Source of the DNA: Verrucomicrobiaceae bacterium
GTDB taxonomy: Bacteria; Verrucomicrobiota; Verrucomicrobiia; Verrucomicrobiales; Verrucomicrobiaceae
Length of the DNA: 34,878 nucleotides
Direction: 5' to 3'
Assembly (NCBI GenBank): GCA_016795375.1
Contig: JAEUHJ010000166.1
Coordinates: 1-34,878, forward strand
This document shows positions 23,970 to 31,308 of this stretch, piece by piece. Every line of letters begins with the position of its first letter. Within the stretch, counting starts at the first letter, position 1. The notes below the pieces were generated by a model. It saw only the letters and a program-made list of their open reading frames with translations, was not told where the DNA came from and did not search any database. A program made the translations under genes and the position numbers.

Positions 23970-25603
23970 TTCTGAACTTGGATTTGATTGCGTATCAACG
24001 GCGCGAGCCATTTCGCGGTCTCGTCGGCGATGACGTTGTAGCCGGCAATGTTGGGGTGGCGGTCTCCGGTCCAGCCGGGGAGGTGGCCGAAGATGCCGTC
24101 AAGACGGTTGTCGAGCACGACGATCTTCGGATCGGCCTCCGGCTGGATGTAGGGCGTGGCGAGCGGGCGTAGATTTTCCGGCACTCTGGAGAGCGGATAG
24201 CGGCGGTAGTTGAGCATGTCCGGCCCTTTTTTCAGCTCGGCGTCGTAGCGGGGGTAAATGTCAAAGAGCGTGAGCTTTGCCCCGGCGGCGAGCTGTTTGA
24301 TGAGCACGTTGACGTGCTCATCTTTAGCCGCGCCGCTGAACGGGATGATGGTGGTGGGAATCAGCATCGCCTTCGGGTGATCCTGACGCAGACGGGCGAG
24401 GAGTTCGCGATAGTCGGGGAGGAAATTGGTTTCAAAGTCCTTGCGACGCGCCTGGTCGTTGATGCCGTAACGAATGAAGATGTAGTCGGCCTGCGGCTTG
24501 GTTTTCACCGCCTTGTCGTAGCGGGTGTCGAGCAGGCGGCGGATGAACTCGCCGCTGACGCCTTCATTGTACACATCACACGGCGGCAGATCGCCCTCGG
24601 TGGCCAGTTTCACGCGCAGCATGTCCTCGAACTGCGGCTCCTCGGGCGCGATTTTCTTGGGAATGATGGCCTCGGTGGTGCTGTCGCCGAGGAGGAGGAT
24701 TTGCAGGCGCTTTTTGCCTGCGGTGGCGGCGCTGAAGGTGAAAGGCTGGCCGCCGATGAACTGATCCGAGGTGATGGTGGGGCAGATGCGCCGCTCGACG
24801 TGCTGGATGTAGAGCTCCGTGCCGCGCACATGACTCACGAAGGGCCAGCGTGCGGGATTGTACATCGTGTCGGTCATGTCGCGCATGAGGACGACGTGTT
24901 TGCCGTTCTTCGCCATCTGGCGCAGGCCGAAGGGGCGGCCGGAGACGCACATGTTGGTGTGGACGCCCATGAGGATGACGTTGTCGATGTTCCTCGACTC
25001 CAGGAGGTTCCAAATCTCCACGCCGCTGTCGCTGATGGCGTCCTTTTCCTGGTCGATGCGCAGCACGTCGAGCTGCTTCGTCCACGGCGCTTTGGGATTG
25101 AGTCCCTTTGCGGTCAATTCGGCGGCCCACTGCGCGTGCTCGGCGGGATCATCGTCCTCGCCGCCGTCGGTTTGATCGAGCGGATACACGGCCATCTCCT
25201 CGGCGGGGATTTGTTTGCACCATTCGCCGATCCTGGCCGGCAGACGAGCGGCGGCGGGCGCGGACTTCGCGCGCTCGCGTGCCGGAGTGCCTTCGTAGGG
25301 TTTCATGCAGGCGCTGGGGGCGTGGATGATGAGCACGCCGTCTTTGCGGGCTTTTTCGAGCACTTCATTGAAGCGCGGAGCCATCTCACCCTCGCGAGTC
25401 ACCGCGTTTTTGCAGTGATGCAGGTCCCACATGTCGCAGACGATGATGGCGGTGCGGGAGGGCAGCCATTGCTCTTTGACGAGCGTCGTTTGGCCGGAGG
25501 GAGAGCGGGATTGCAGGGTGAGCGCGAGAGGTGTCTCGGCGGCGAACGAAGCGAGCGCGCCGGCCAAAAGAATGCTGGAGAGGAAAATGCCGCGATGTGA
25601 CAT
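23966..25603 (-). CDS. Secreted isochorismatase-like / SGNH hydrolase fusion
   Basis: 545 residues from ATG 25603; the frame extends to a TTG at 25618. A signal peptide (MSHRGIFLSSILLAGALASFA) leads into a cysteine-hydrolase domain (about 45-285) with the isochorismatase triad D57 (IVCDMWD), K187 (DQEKDAIS) and C219 (HTNMCV). It carries an extra segment of roughly 45-60 residues between D57 and K187. The second half is an SGNH/GDSL esterase (about 298-545) with S308 (GDSTTE), G in NEGVSG, N382 (GIND) and D514-x-H516 (GDRHPN). Both active sites look intact. The combination would let one exported protein cleave an amide or ester and an acyl/acetyl ester. It is divergent from the enolase-superfamily gene with a 40-bp gap. 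Confidence 0.88.
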   Translation of the reverse strand: MSHRGIFLSSILLAGALASFAAETPLALTLQSRSPSGQTTLVKEQWLPSRTAIIVCDMWDLHHCKNAVTREGEMAPRFNEVLEKARKDGVLIIHAPSACMKPYEGTPARERAKSAPAAARLPARIGEWCKQIPAEEMAVYPLDQTDGGEDDDPAEHAQWAAELTAKGLNPKAPWTKQLDVLRIDQEKDAISDSGVEIWNLLESRNIDNVILMGVHTNMCVSGRPFGLRQMAKNGKHVVLMRDMTDTMYNPARWPFVSHVRGTELYIQHVERRICPTITSDQFIGGQPFTFSAATAGKKRLQILLLGDSTTEAIIPKKIAPEEPQFEDMLRVKLATEGDLPPCDVYNEGVSGEFIRRLLDTRYDKAVKTKPQADYIFIRYGINDQARRKDFETNFLPDYRELLARLRQDHPKAMLIPTTIIPFSGAAKDEHVNVLIKQLAAGAKLTLFDIYPRYDAELKKGPDMLNYRRYPLSRVPENLRPLATPYIQPEADPKIVVLDNRLDGIFGHLPGWTGDRHPNIAGYNVIADETAKWLAPLIRNQIQVQK

Positions 25604-25643
25604 GTGCAAAGTACGCAATCATCCGCGTTTTTGTTCCAGCTCC

Positions 25644-26873
25644 ATGTCACGCATCACCTCCATCGAAACCGCCATCCCGTCCGGCATCATGCCGAATCTC
25701 CTGCTCGTCCGCATCCACACGGAGGACGGTTTTGCGGGCTGCGGGGAGACGTATTACACGCCGCATGCCATCGCGTCGCTCATCCATGACTGGATGGCGG
25801 AGCGGCTGCTCGGCGCGGACGCGCTGGCCATCGAGTCGCACTGGCGCTTCATTTACGAGCGCTGCACGCCCTTCGGCCATCCAGGCGCGGAGATGCGGGC
25901 GTTGTCGGCCATCGACCTCGCGCTGTGGGACATCCTCGGTCAGGTGTGCAAGCAACCTGTGTATCGCCTGCTCGGCGGACCGGTGCGGGAAGCGATCCCT
26001 GTCTATAACACGAGCGGCGGGCCCAGTTACGGCGCGCTGAATGGCGCGGCCGGTGCTCCGCGTCATCCGGGATGGCCCGGTTATGGCGACATCGGTCAAA
26101 AAGGCCCGTTGCAGGACAACTGGGCCTCGCACTTCGCCGCAGGCGATCTCGCCGAGGAACTGCTGGCCGAAGGCATCACGGCGATGAAGCTGTGGCCGTT
26201 TGACCGTGCCGCGCATCGGAACGGCGGCTTGCACATCTCGTGGGCTGACGTCGAGGAGGCGATGCGGCCGCTGCGCGAAATCCGTGAGCGTGTCGGCATG
26301 AAAATGGACATCGCCATCGAAGGGCACGGGTTTTTCCAGCTTCCGGCGGCCGAGCGCATCGCGGAGGCGCTGCGCGAGATCAAACCGCTGTGGCTGGAGG
26401 ACGTGCTGCGCGTTGATAATGTCGCCACGCTGGCCGATTTCCGCCGCAGGAGCGGCCTGCCCGTCGCCACGAGCGAGATGCTGCTCGGGCGGAAGGAATA
26501 CCTCGCCGTGTTGCAGGCGCAGGCCTGTGATTACTGCATGGTGGACCCGACCTGGAACGGCGGCATCAGCGAGACGCGCCGCGTCATCGACATGGCGCAG
26601 ACATTCAACGTCCCGTCAACGATCCACGACTGCACCGGCCCGCTCACTCTTTTCAGCGGCCTGCATCTTGCCGCCTCATCGGCCAATGTGGTGTTCCAGG
26701 AGACCGTACGGGCGCACATCCGCTCGTTCTACGACAAGCTGGTTGACACGCTGCCGGTCATCACGAATGGCAAGGCGCAATTGCCGGCGGGAACGGGCCT
26801 GGGGACGAAATGGAAGGATGAATTGTTCCGCGAAGGCGTGAATGGCTGGAGAAGGAGCGTTGTGCAAGCATGA
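25644..26873 (+). CDS. Enolase-superfamily enzyme (mandelate racemase/muconate lactonizing type)
   Basis: 409 residues from ATG 25644; the frame is open upstream but that part is antisense to the neighbouring gene. The N-terminal capping domain (1-120) contains GCGETYYTP and DLALWDILGQ. The barrel carries K182 (MKLWPF), an acidic ligand in DIAIEGHGF (E226 with H228, or D222), E252 (LWLEDV), E278 (TSEML) and H328 (IHDCTGP). The layout matches acid-sugar dehydratases of the MR/GalD type more than racemases, because the second catalytic Lys is not evident; the substrate is unknown. A cytoplasmic enzyme, no signal. It overlaps the metalloprotease gene by 4 bp. Confidence 0.87.
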   Translation: MSRITSIETAIPSGIMPNLLLVRIHTEDGFAGCGETYYTPHAIASLIHDWMAERLLGADALAIESHWRFIYERCTPFGHPGAEMRALSAIDLALWDILGQVCKQPVYRLLGGPVREAIPVYNTSGGPSYGALNGAAGAPRHPGWPGYGDIGQKGPLQDNWASHFAAGDLAEELLAEGITAMKLWPFDRAAHRNGGLHISWADVEEAMRPLREIRERVGMKMDIAIEGHGFFQLPAAERIAEALREIKPLWLEDVLRVDNVATLADFRRRSGLPVATSEMLLGRKEYLAVLQAQACDYCMVDPTWNGGISETRRVIDMAQTFNVPSTIHDCTGPLTLFSGLHLAASSANVVFQETVRAHIRSFYDKLVDTLPVITNGKAQLPAGTGLGTKWKDELFREGVNGWRRSVVQA

Positions 26874-27775
26874 GAAAACTTCTCTTTGTCCTTCTGGCCG
26901 CCGCATCATCACCAGCCGCCGCGCAGCAAATGCACCGCGCGGGCGATGTGCGCCTGACCTATCACACGGAAGGCCAGCATGCCGTGGACGCGGCGGATGC
27001 GAACACGAACGGCGTTCCCGACCAGGTCGAGGACATCCTGACGCAGGTGCGCGCGGCACGGATGCTGTTCGTGGAGGTGCTGGGCTTCCCTGATCCGCTG
27101 AAGACGGAGCGCTTCCGTGAGGCGCGCTTCATCGACATCAGCTTCCGGCACAAGGACGTGCTCAAGATGAACGGCACGGCCTACGACGAGCTGCAAAGCT
27201 ACAAGAAGCCCGGCGATCCACCCGGCACGCGCAGCATCGCCTTCACCGTGGCCACCTCCGTGAAGGCGCCGGCGAACCTGACGCCCGCGCACGAGTTTTT
27301 TCATCTGATCCAATACAGCACGACCTACTTCAAGAACCGCTGGTTTCTCGAAGGCACGGCACGCTGGAGCGAACGCGGCCTCGGCGCCGGAGACCTCGGC
27401 CCCGCCCGCGTTTTGAGCGCCTGGCCCTTGCCAGAGGAGCAAAAGAAGGCGGTGGCGCTGATGGCCTATGAAGCCTCGGAGCATCTGTGGAATCCGCTGG
27501 CGGCACGGATGGACAAAGAAGGCGTGATCCCGGACTCACCCGCGCTGAAGCAGCTCCAGGCGATGACCTACCTCGACGGCACGCCGGTGTTGAGGGACCT
27601 GAAGCTGACCGGCTGGGCCTTCATCCGCGATGTCATCCTCGAACTCGGCCGGATCGACGACACCGCCTTCCGCGAGCTCGATTATGACCATTGGTCGGAG
27701 GAGAACCAGCGCTCCACCAAGAACGAGGCTTATCTCTTCCGGGCCATCGAGAACGTCGTGGCGAAACCGCAGTAG
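26870..27775 (+). CDS. Secreted HExxH metalloprotease-like protein
   Basis: 301 residues with a signal peptide (MRKLLFVLLAAASSPAAAQ). A calcium-type DANTNGVPDQVE segment occurs at 43-54. The zinc motif H141-E-F-F-H145 (TPAHEFFHLIQYS) is followed by W-F-L-E161-G-T-A, so E161 is the likely third ligand (gluzincin-like spacing of about 16). This pattern (DANGNGVPDxVE plus HExxH plus WxxEGxA) is shared by exported putative proteases of myxobacteria and PVC bacteria. It is translationally coupled (ATGA) to the sugar-acid enzyme, an unexpected pairing. A HExxH protein may also be a binding protein rather than a protease. Its stop is 10 bp from the stop of a convergent SGNH gene. Confidence 0.78.
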   Translation: MRKLLFVLLAAASSPAAAQQMHRAGDVRLTYHTEGQHAVDAADANTNGVPDQVEDILTQVRAARMLFVEVLGFPDPLKTERFREARFIDISFRHKDVLKMNGTAYDELQSYKKPGDPPGTRSIAFTVATSVKAPANLTPAHEFFHLIQYSTTYFKNRWFLEGTARWSERGLGAGDLGPARVLSAWPLPEEQKKAVALMAYEASEHLWNPLAARMDKEGVIPDSPALKQLQAMTYLDGTPVLRDLKLTGWAFIRDVILELGRIDDTAFRELDYDHWSEENQRSTKNEAYLFRAIENVVAKPQ

Positions 27776-27785
27776 CACGGGCCGG

Positions 27786-28886
27786 TCACTGCCAGCGCGA
27801 CTTCATCCAGGCATAAAAACTCGCACCCACCTGGGCGTAGCCGGCGGGGTTGGGATGGACGGAGTTGTTTGCTGGATAGCCGTCGGTTGGATCGAGATTC
27901 AGCTCGGTGGGGACGAGATGGATGCCGTCTTTCTCGCGATTGGCGAGTCGCTCGAGCATGCGCTGGACGAGGCGGTGCTGGATGCGTTTCCACCCCCAGC
28001 GCGAGTAGTTGTTCTTGTAGTTGGCGGTGAACGCCTCCTGCCGTGTGTTCGGAGGCGTGGTGAGGCCGACGGCGAGGATGGCCTTCGGCGCGGCCTTGTG
28101 GAAGGCGGCGAGCAGCTTGTCGGCGTTGTCGAGCACCTCGTCGATCTTGGCATCAGGCTTCGTTGGATTCGCGCCGAAGCAGTCGTTGATGCCGAGAAGG
28201 AAGGTCACGATGTCCGGCGGCTCGTTGTCGCAGTGCTCTTTGAAATAGCGGTCGAGATCGAACTTGCCGGTCTTGCCGGAGGAAGACGGGAAGATGAAGG
28301 GACTGGTGGCCTTGCGGGCGAGCGGGCCCGCGGTCGCGCCGGGAGTCGGCGCGGTGTATTTGATGAGGAAGTCGGCCCACTTCCAGCCGCCGTAGCCTTC
28401 ATGCGCGACGCCCGGCTGTGCGTCGGCGGGCTTGTGGGTGCCGAGCAGGACGCTCCGCGGATTGCCTGGCTGGGCGAGCAGGCGGGCGATCTCGTTGGGA
28501 TAAAGCGACGCGTGCGTGAGGCTGTCGCCGATGATGAGCAGACGCAGCGGCTTGCCCGCGCCCGCCTTGCGCGGCGAGACACGCAGCGTGGTCTTTCCCT
28601 GCTCCAGAATCTTGCCCGAGGCGTCTTTGACGGTGACGGCCAGCGGATGATCGCCGACATCGGCATCCACAGGCGTGAGGGTCCAGCGGCGGGCCTCGCT
28701 CCTGCCGAGTTTGCAGGTGAACTCAAAGCGGTAGTTCTCCGGCGTCTGCGTGAGGACGATGTTGTCGTCGTAGATGCTGATGGGAACGTCCGGCGTGGCA
28801 TAGACAACAGGCGGGAGCGTGAGCTGGAGGTCACCAGCGGAAACGGAGGCGGCAAAAACGAGGTAGAGGCCAAGGAGTCGGTTCAT
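27786..28886 (-). CDS. Exported SGNH/GDSL hydrolase
   Basis: 366 residues from ATG 28886 (a TTG at 28895 only adds three residues); GAGG-like bases sit a few nucleotides upstream. The signal peptide is MNRLLGLYLVFAASVSA. An N-terminal beta-sandwich-like part (about 20-115) precedes the esterase domain. SGNH blocks: LLIIGDSLTHASLYP, GYGGWKW, LLGINDCFG and NNSVHPNPAGY. In the last block the residue three before His, normally Asp of the catalytic triad, reads Asn, so a different acid may serve or the triad may work as a dyad. Probable role: removal of acetyl or other ester groups from polysaccharides. Last gene of the minus-strand run after comM. Confidence 0.85.
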   Translation of the reverse strand: MNRLLGLYLVFAASVSAGDLQLTLPPVVYATPDVPISIYDDNIVLTQTPENYRFEFTCKLGRSEARRWTLTPVDADVGDHPLAVTVKDASGKILEQGKTTLRVSPRKAGAGKPLRLLIIGDSLTHASLYPNEIARLLAQPGNPRSVLLGTHKPADAQPGVAHEGYGGWKWADFLIKYTAPTPGATAGPLARKATSPFIFPSSSGKTGKFDLDRYFKEHCDNEPPDIVTFLLGINDCFGANPTKPDAKIDEVLDNADKLLAAFHKAAPKAILAVGLTTPPNTRQEAFTANYKNNYSRWGWKRIQHRLVQRMLERLANREKDGIHLVPTELNLDPTDGYPANNSVHPNPAGYAQVGASFYAWMKSRWQ

Positions 28887-28947
28887 GGCCCTCAATTACG
28901 GCCTGAGCACGACGAATCGTTCCATGAAACAAGGGATGTCGCGCCTG

Positions 28948-30483
28948 TCACGCCCACAGCTTCCGGTCCAGCGTGCGGTAGCCGACGGCCTCCAGCACGT
29001 CATCCGCCGATATTTTTTCACGCCCGCCGAGATCGGCCAGCGTGCGGGCCACCTTGAGAATGCGGTCATGCGCACGCGCGCTGAAGTTCATCTCCGCCAT
29101 CGCGTGCTCGAGGCAGCCAGCGGCCTCGGAATCGAGCTCGCAGTGTTTTTTGATCAGGCGCGGCGTCATCGCGCTGTTGGCGTGGATGCCGGCATGGGCG
29201 GCGAAACGTTCCTGCTGGACATGGCGGGCGGTTTCGACGCGCTGGCGGACGTCTTGCGATGATTCGCCGCCATCCTGCGAGGCCAGTGCCTTGTAATCGA
29301 CCAGCGGCACCTCGACGTGAAGATCAATGCGGTCAAGAAGCGGGCCGCTGATGCGCTGGCGGTAGCGCTGGATGACCGGCGGACCGCAGCGGCATTCACG
29401 CTTGAGGTCGCCGTAGTAGCCGCAGGGGCAGGGATTCATCGCCGCCACGAGCATGAGCTGCGCGGGAAAGGTCACGGTGCCCGCGGCGCGGGAGATGGTG
29501 ACTTTGCCGTCCTCCAGCGGCTGGCGCAGCACTTCGAGCGTGCTGCGGCGGAATTCCGGCAGCTCGTCGAGGAACAACACGCCGTTGTGCGCCAGGGAAA
29601 CCTCCCCCGGCCCCGGATTCGTGCCGCCGCCGAGCAGGCCCGCGTCGCTGATGGTGTGATGCGGCGCGCGAAACGGCCGCGTGGCGACAAAAGCGTTGGT
29701 CTCCGTGAGCAGGCCGCCCGCGCTGTGGATTTTCGTCGTCTCGACGGCCTCCTCCTCGCTCATGCCGGGCATGATGGTGGCGATGCGTTTGGCGATCATC
29801 GACTTGCCGGTGCCGGGCGGGCCGATCATCAAAATGTTGTGATTGCCGGCCACGGCGACCTCGATGGCGCGTTTCGCGTCCCCTTGCCCTTTCACGTCGC
29901 AGAAGTCGATGTCGTAATGCGAGGCGGAGGCGAAGAACTCGGCGGCCCGGCATGGCTCGGGGGCGATTTCGAGGTCGCCTTTGAGGAAATCGACCGTCTC
30001 GCGCAAATTCGCGACACCGATGATGTCGATGCCGGCGACCACGCTGGCTTCCAGGGCGGCGCGCTTCGGCACGAGCAGGCGTTTGCGGCCCCTGGCGCGT
30101 GCCTCGAGCGCGACGGCGAGCAGGCCGCGCACGGGGCGCAGCTCCCCATTGAGCGCGAGCTCGCCGATCATCGCGGTCTCCGCGAGCATGGGGATGGGAA
30201 TGCGCGCCCGGTGTGCGATGAGGGAGATGGCGATGGGCAGGTCGAAGCCCGGGCCTTCTTTTTTGAGGTCGGCGGGCGCGAGGTTCACCGTGGTGATGCC
30301 GTCGTTCATCAGGAAGCCGCTGCTCTGGATCGCGGCGGTGACACGCTCGCGGCTTTCCTTCACCGAGGTGTCCGGCAGGCCGACGATGAGCATTCTCGGA
30401 TTTCCGCCGCCGTCGTGCGACTCGACCTCGATTTCGACAGCATTGACACCGGCGAGCGTGGCAGAGTAGGTGCGGGCGATCAT
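28948..30483 (-). CDS. comM: ComM/YifB-family AAA+ helicase-like ATPase
   Basis: 511 residues from ATG 30483; a GTG at 30510 would lie beside the upstream terminator and adds sequence not seen in the family. The N-terminal Lon-like domain is typical (GLPDTSVKESRERVTAAI, VNLAPADLKKEGPGFDLPIA). The AAA+ part has Walker A GPPGTGKS (221-228), RPFRAPHHTISDAGLLGGG and Walker B VLFLDELPE (302-310). A cysteine cluster with C352, C354, C364 and C366 (PCPCGYYGDL, ECRCGP) follows. In other bacteria ComM is a hexameric branch-migration helicase that helps integrate DNA during natural transformation; comEC-type uptake genes are not in the window. It follows the DUF1080 gene on the minus strand but is separated from it by an intrinsic terminator. 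Confidence 0.93.
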   Translation of the reverse strand: MIARTYSATLAGVNAVEIEVESHDGGGNPRMLIVGLPDTSVKESRERVTAAIQSSGFLMNDGITTVNLAPADLKKEGPGFDLPIAISLIAHRARIPIPMLAETAMIGELALNGELRPVRGLLAVALEARARGRKRLLVPKRAALEASVVAGIDIIGVANLRETVDFLKGDLEIAPEPCRAAEFFASASHYDIDFCDVKGQGDAKRAIEVAVAGNHNILMIGPPGTGKSMIAKRIATIMPGMSEEEAVETTKIHSAGGLLTETNAFVATRPFRAPHHTISDAGLLGGGTNPGPGEVSLAHNGVLFLDELPEFRRSTLEVLRQPLEDGKVTISRAAGTVTFPAQLMLVAAMNPCPCGYYGDLKRECRCGPPVIQRYRQRISGPLLDRIDLHVEVPLVDYKALASQDGGESSQDVRQRVETARHVQQERFAAHAGIHANSAMTPRLIKKHCELDSEAAGCLEHAMAEMNFSARAHDRILKVARTLADLGGREKISADDVLEAVGYRTLDRKLWA

Positions 30484-30510
30484 GCGGGCGGGGCTGTTGG
30501 GCGGCGTCAC

Positions 30511-30544
30511 AAAAAAATGGCGGGCGCCCGCGAAGACGCCCGCC
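30511..30544 (-). terminator. Intrinsic terminator after the DUF1080 gene
   Basis: On the minus strand a GGCGGGCG / CGCCCGCC stem (8 bp perfect, 10-nt loop) is followed by AT and six more T (A7 on the + strand at 30511-30517). It begins 26 bp after the DUF1080 stop and ends 27 bp before the comM ATG, so comM needs its own promoter or read-through. Confidence 0.85.
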
Positions 30545-30570
30545 GCATCATTGGAACGATGGCAGGAAGG

Positions 30571-31269
30571 TCAAGGAAGGACCTTGAGGAAGATGTCCTT
30601 GTAGTAGGTCGTGCTCTTCGGGTCGTGGCCCTGGATGGCGAAGGTGCCTTCGCTGAGTTTGCGGCCGGGCATGTTCTTCAGCTCCTTGGCGGGATCCCAG
30701 CCTTCGGGTTCGGTGAAATCCACGGTGACCTGGCCGTTCACCTTGAGCGTGATGTGCCTGCCTTCGACCTTGATGTCGTAGTCGAACCACTCGCCATCCT
30801 TACTCGGCGCGAGCGGGACTTTGATGTGCCTGCCGCCATCAGGCTCCTTCTGGCCTTCGAGCAGGGCGAGGATGTTGATGACGCCGTAAAGGCTGCCAGT
30901 TTTCTTCGGGTCGGTGTGGGTGCTGTTGACCTGGCATTCGTAACCTTGGTCCGGCCACCCGACGGCCTGATACCGGGTGTGCAGATAGACACCGCTGTTG
31001 GAGCCGGGCGTGGTCTTGACCTTCATCTTGAGCTCGAAGCTCTGGAACTTGGCATCGCCATTTTCACCGACATAGAAAAGATGGGCGCGGCCGCCGCTGA
31101 CTTTGAGCTCGCCGTTTTCGACGGTGAAGCAGCCGGGGACTTCCTCGTTGGATTTCCAGCCGGAGAGATCCTTGCCGTTGAACAGGGATTTCCAGCCGTC
31201 CTGGTCCGCAGCCTGGGCGGAGGTGAAGGTGAATGCCGCGAGGGCGGTGAGGGTGAGTTGTTTGATCAT
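30571..31269 (-). CDS. Exported DUF1080 (3-keto-disaccharide hydrolase-type) protein
   Basis: 232 residues: signal peptide (MIKQLTLTALAAFTFTSAQA) followed by a single DUF1080 concanavalin-like jelly roll. Family marks are WKSLFNGKDLSGWK, FTVENGELKVSG, FELKMKVKT, NSGVYLHTRY, GYECQVNST and WFDYDIKVEGRHITLKVNG. Some members hydrolyse 3-keto-glycosides; others probably only bind sugars, and the catalytic residues cannot be assigned here with confidence. It is the stand-alone version of the N-terminal domain of the 1202-residue protein at 3287-6895. It follows the sigma54 regulator gene by 39 bp, so it may be under the same transcript, and it ends at a strong terminator. Confidence 0.88.
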   Translation of the reverse strand: MIKQLTLTALAAFTFTSAQAADQDGWKSLFNGKDLSGWKSNEEVPGCFTVENGELKVSGGRAHLFYVGENGDAKFQSFELKMKVKTTPGSNSGVYLHTRYQAVGWPDQGYECQVNSTHTDPKKTGSLYGVINILALLEGQKEPDGGRHIKVPLAPSKDGEWFDYDIKVEGRHITLKVNGQVTVDFTEPEGWDPAKELKNMPGRKLSEGTFAIQGHDPKSTTYYKDIFLKVLP

Positions 31270-31308
31270 GGGATGACGATGGGTTGTGAAAGGTGAAACG
31301 CAGTCTCC

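Noticed and set aside
28896..28947. Possible terminator or small RNA between comM and the SGNH gene
   Set aside because: Only 4-bp complementarities (GGCC/GGCC) and no T-run; nothing beyond chance at this base composition.
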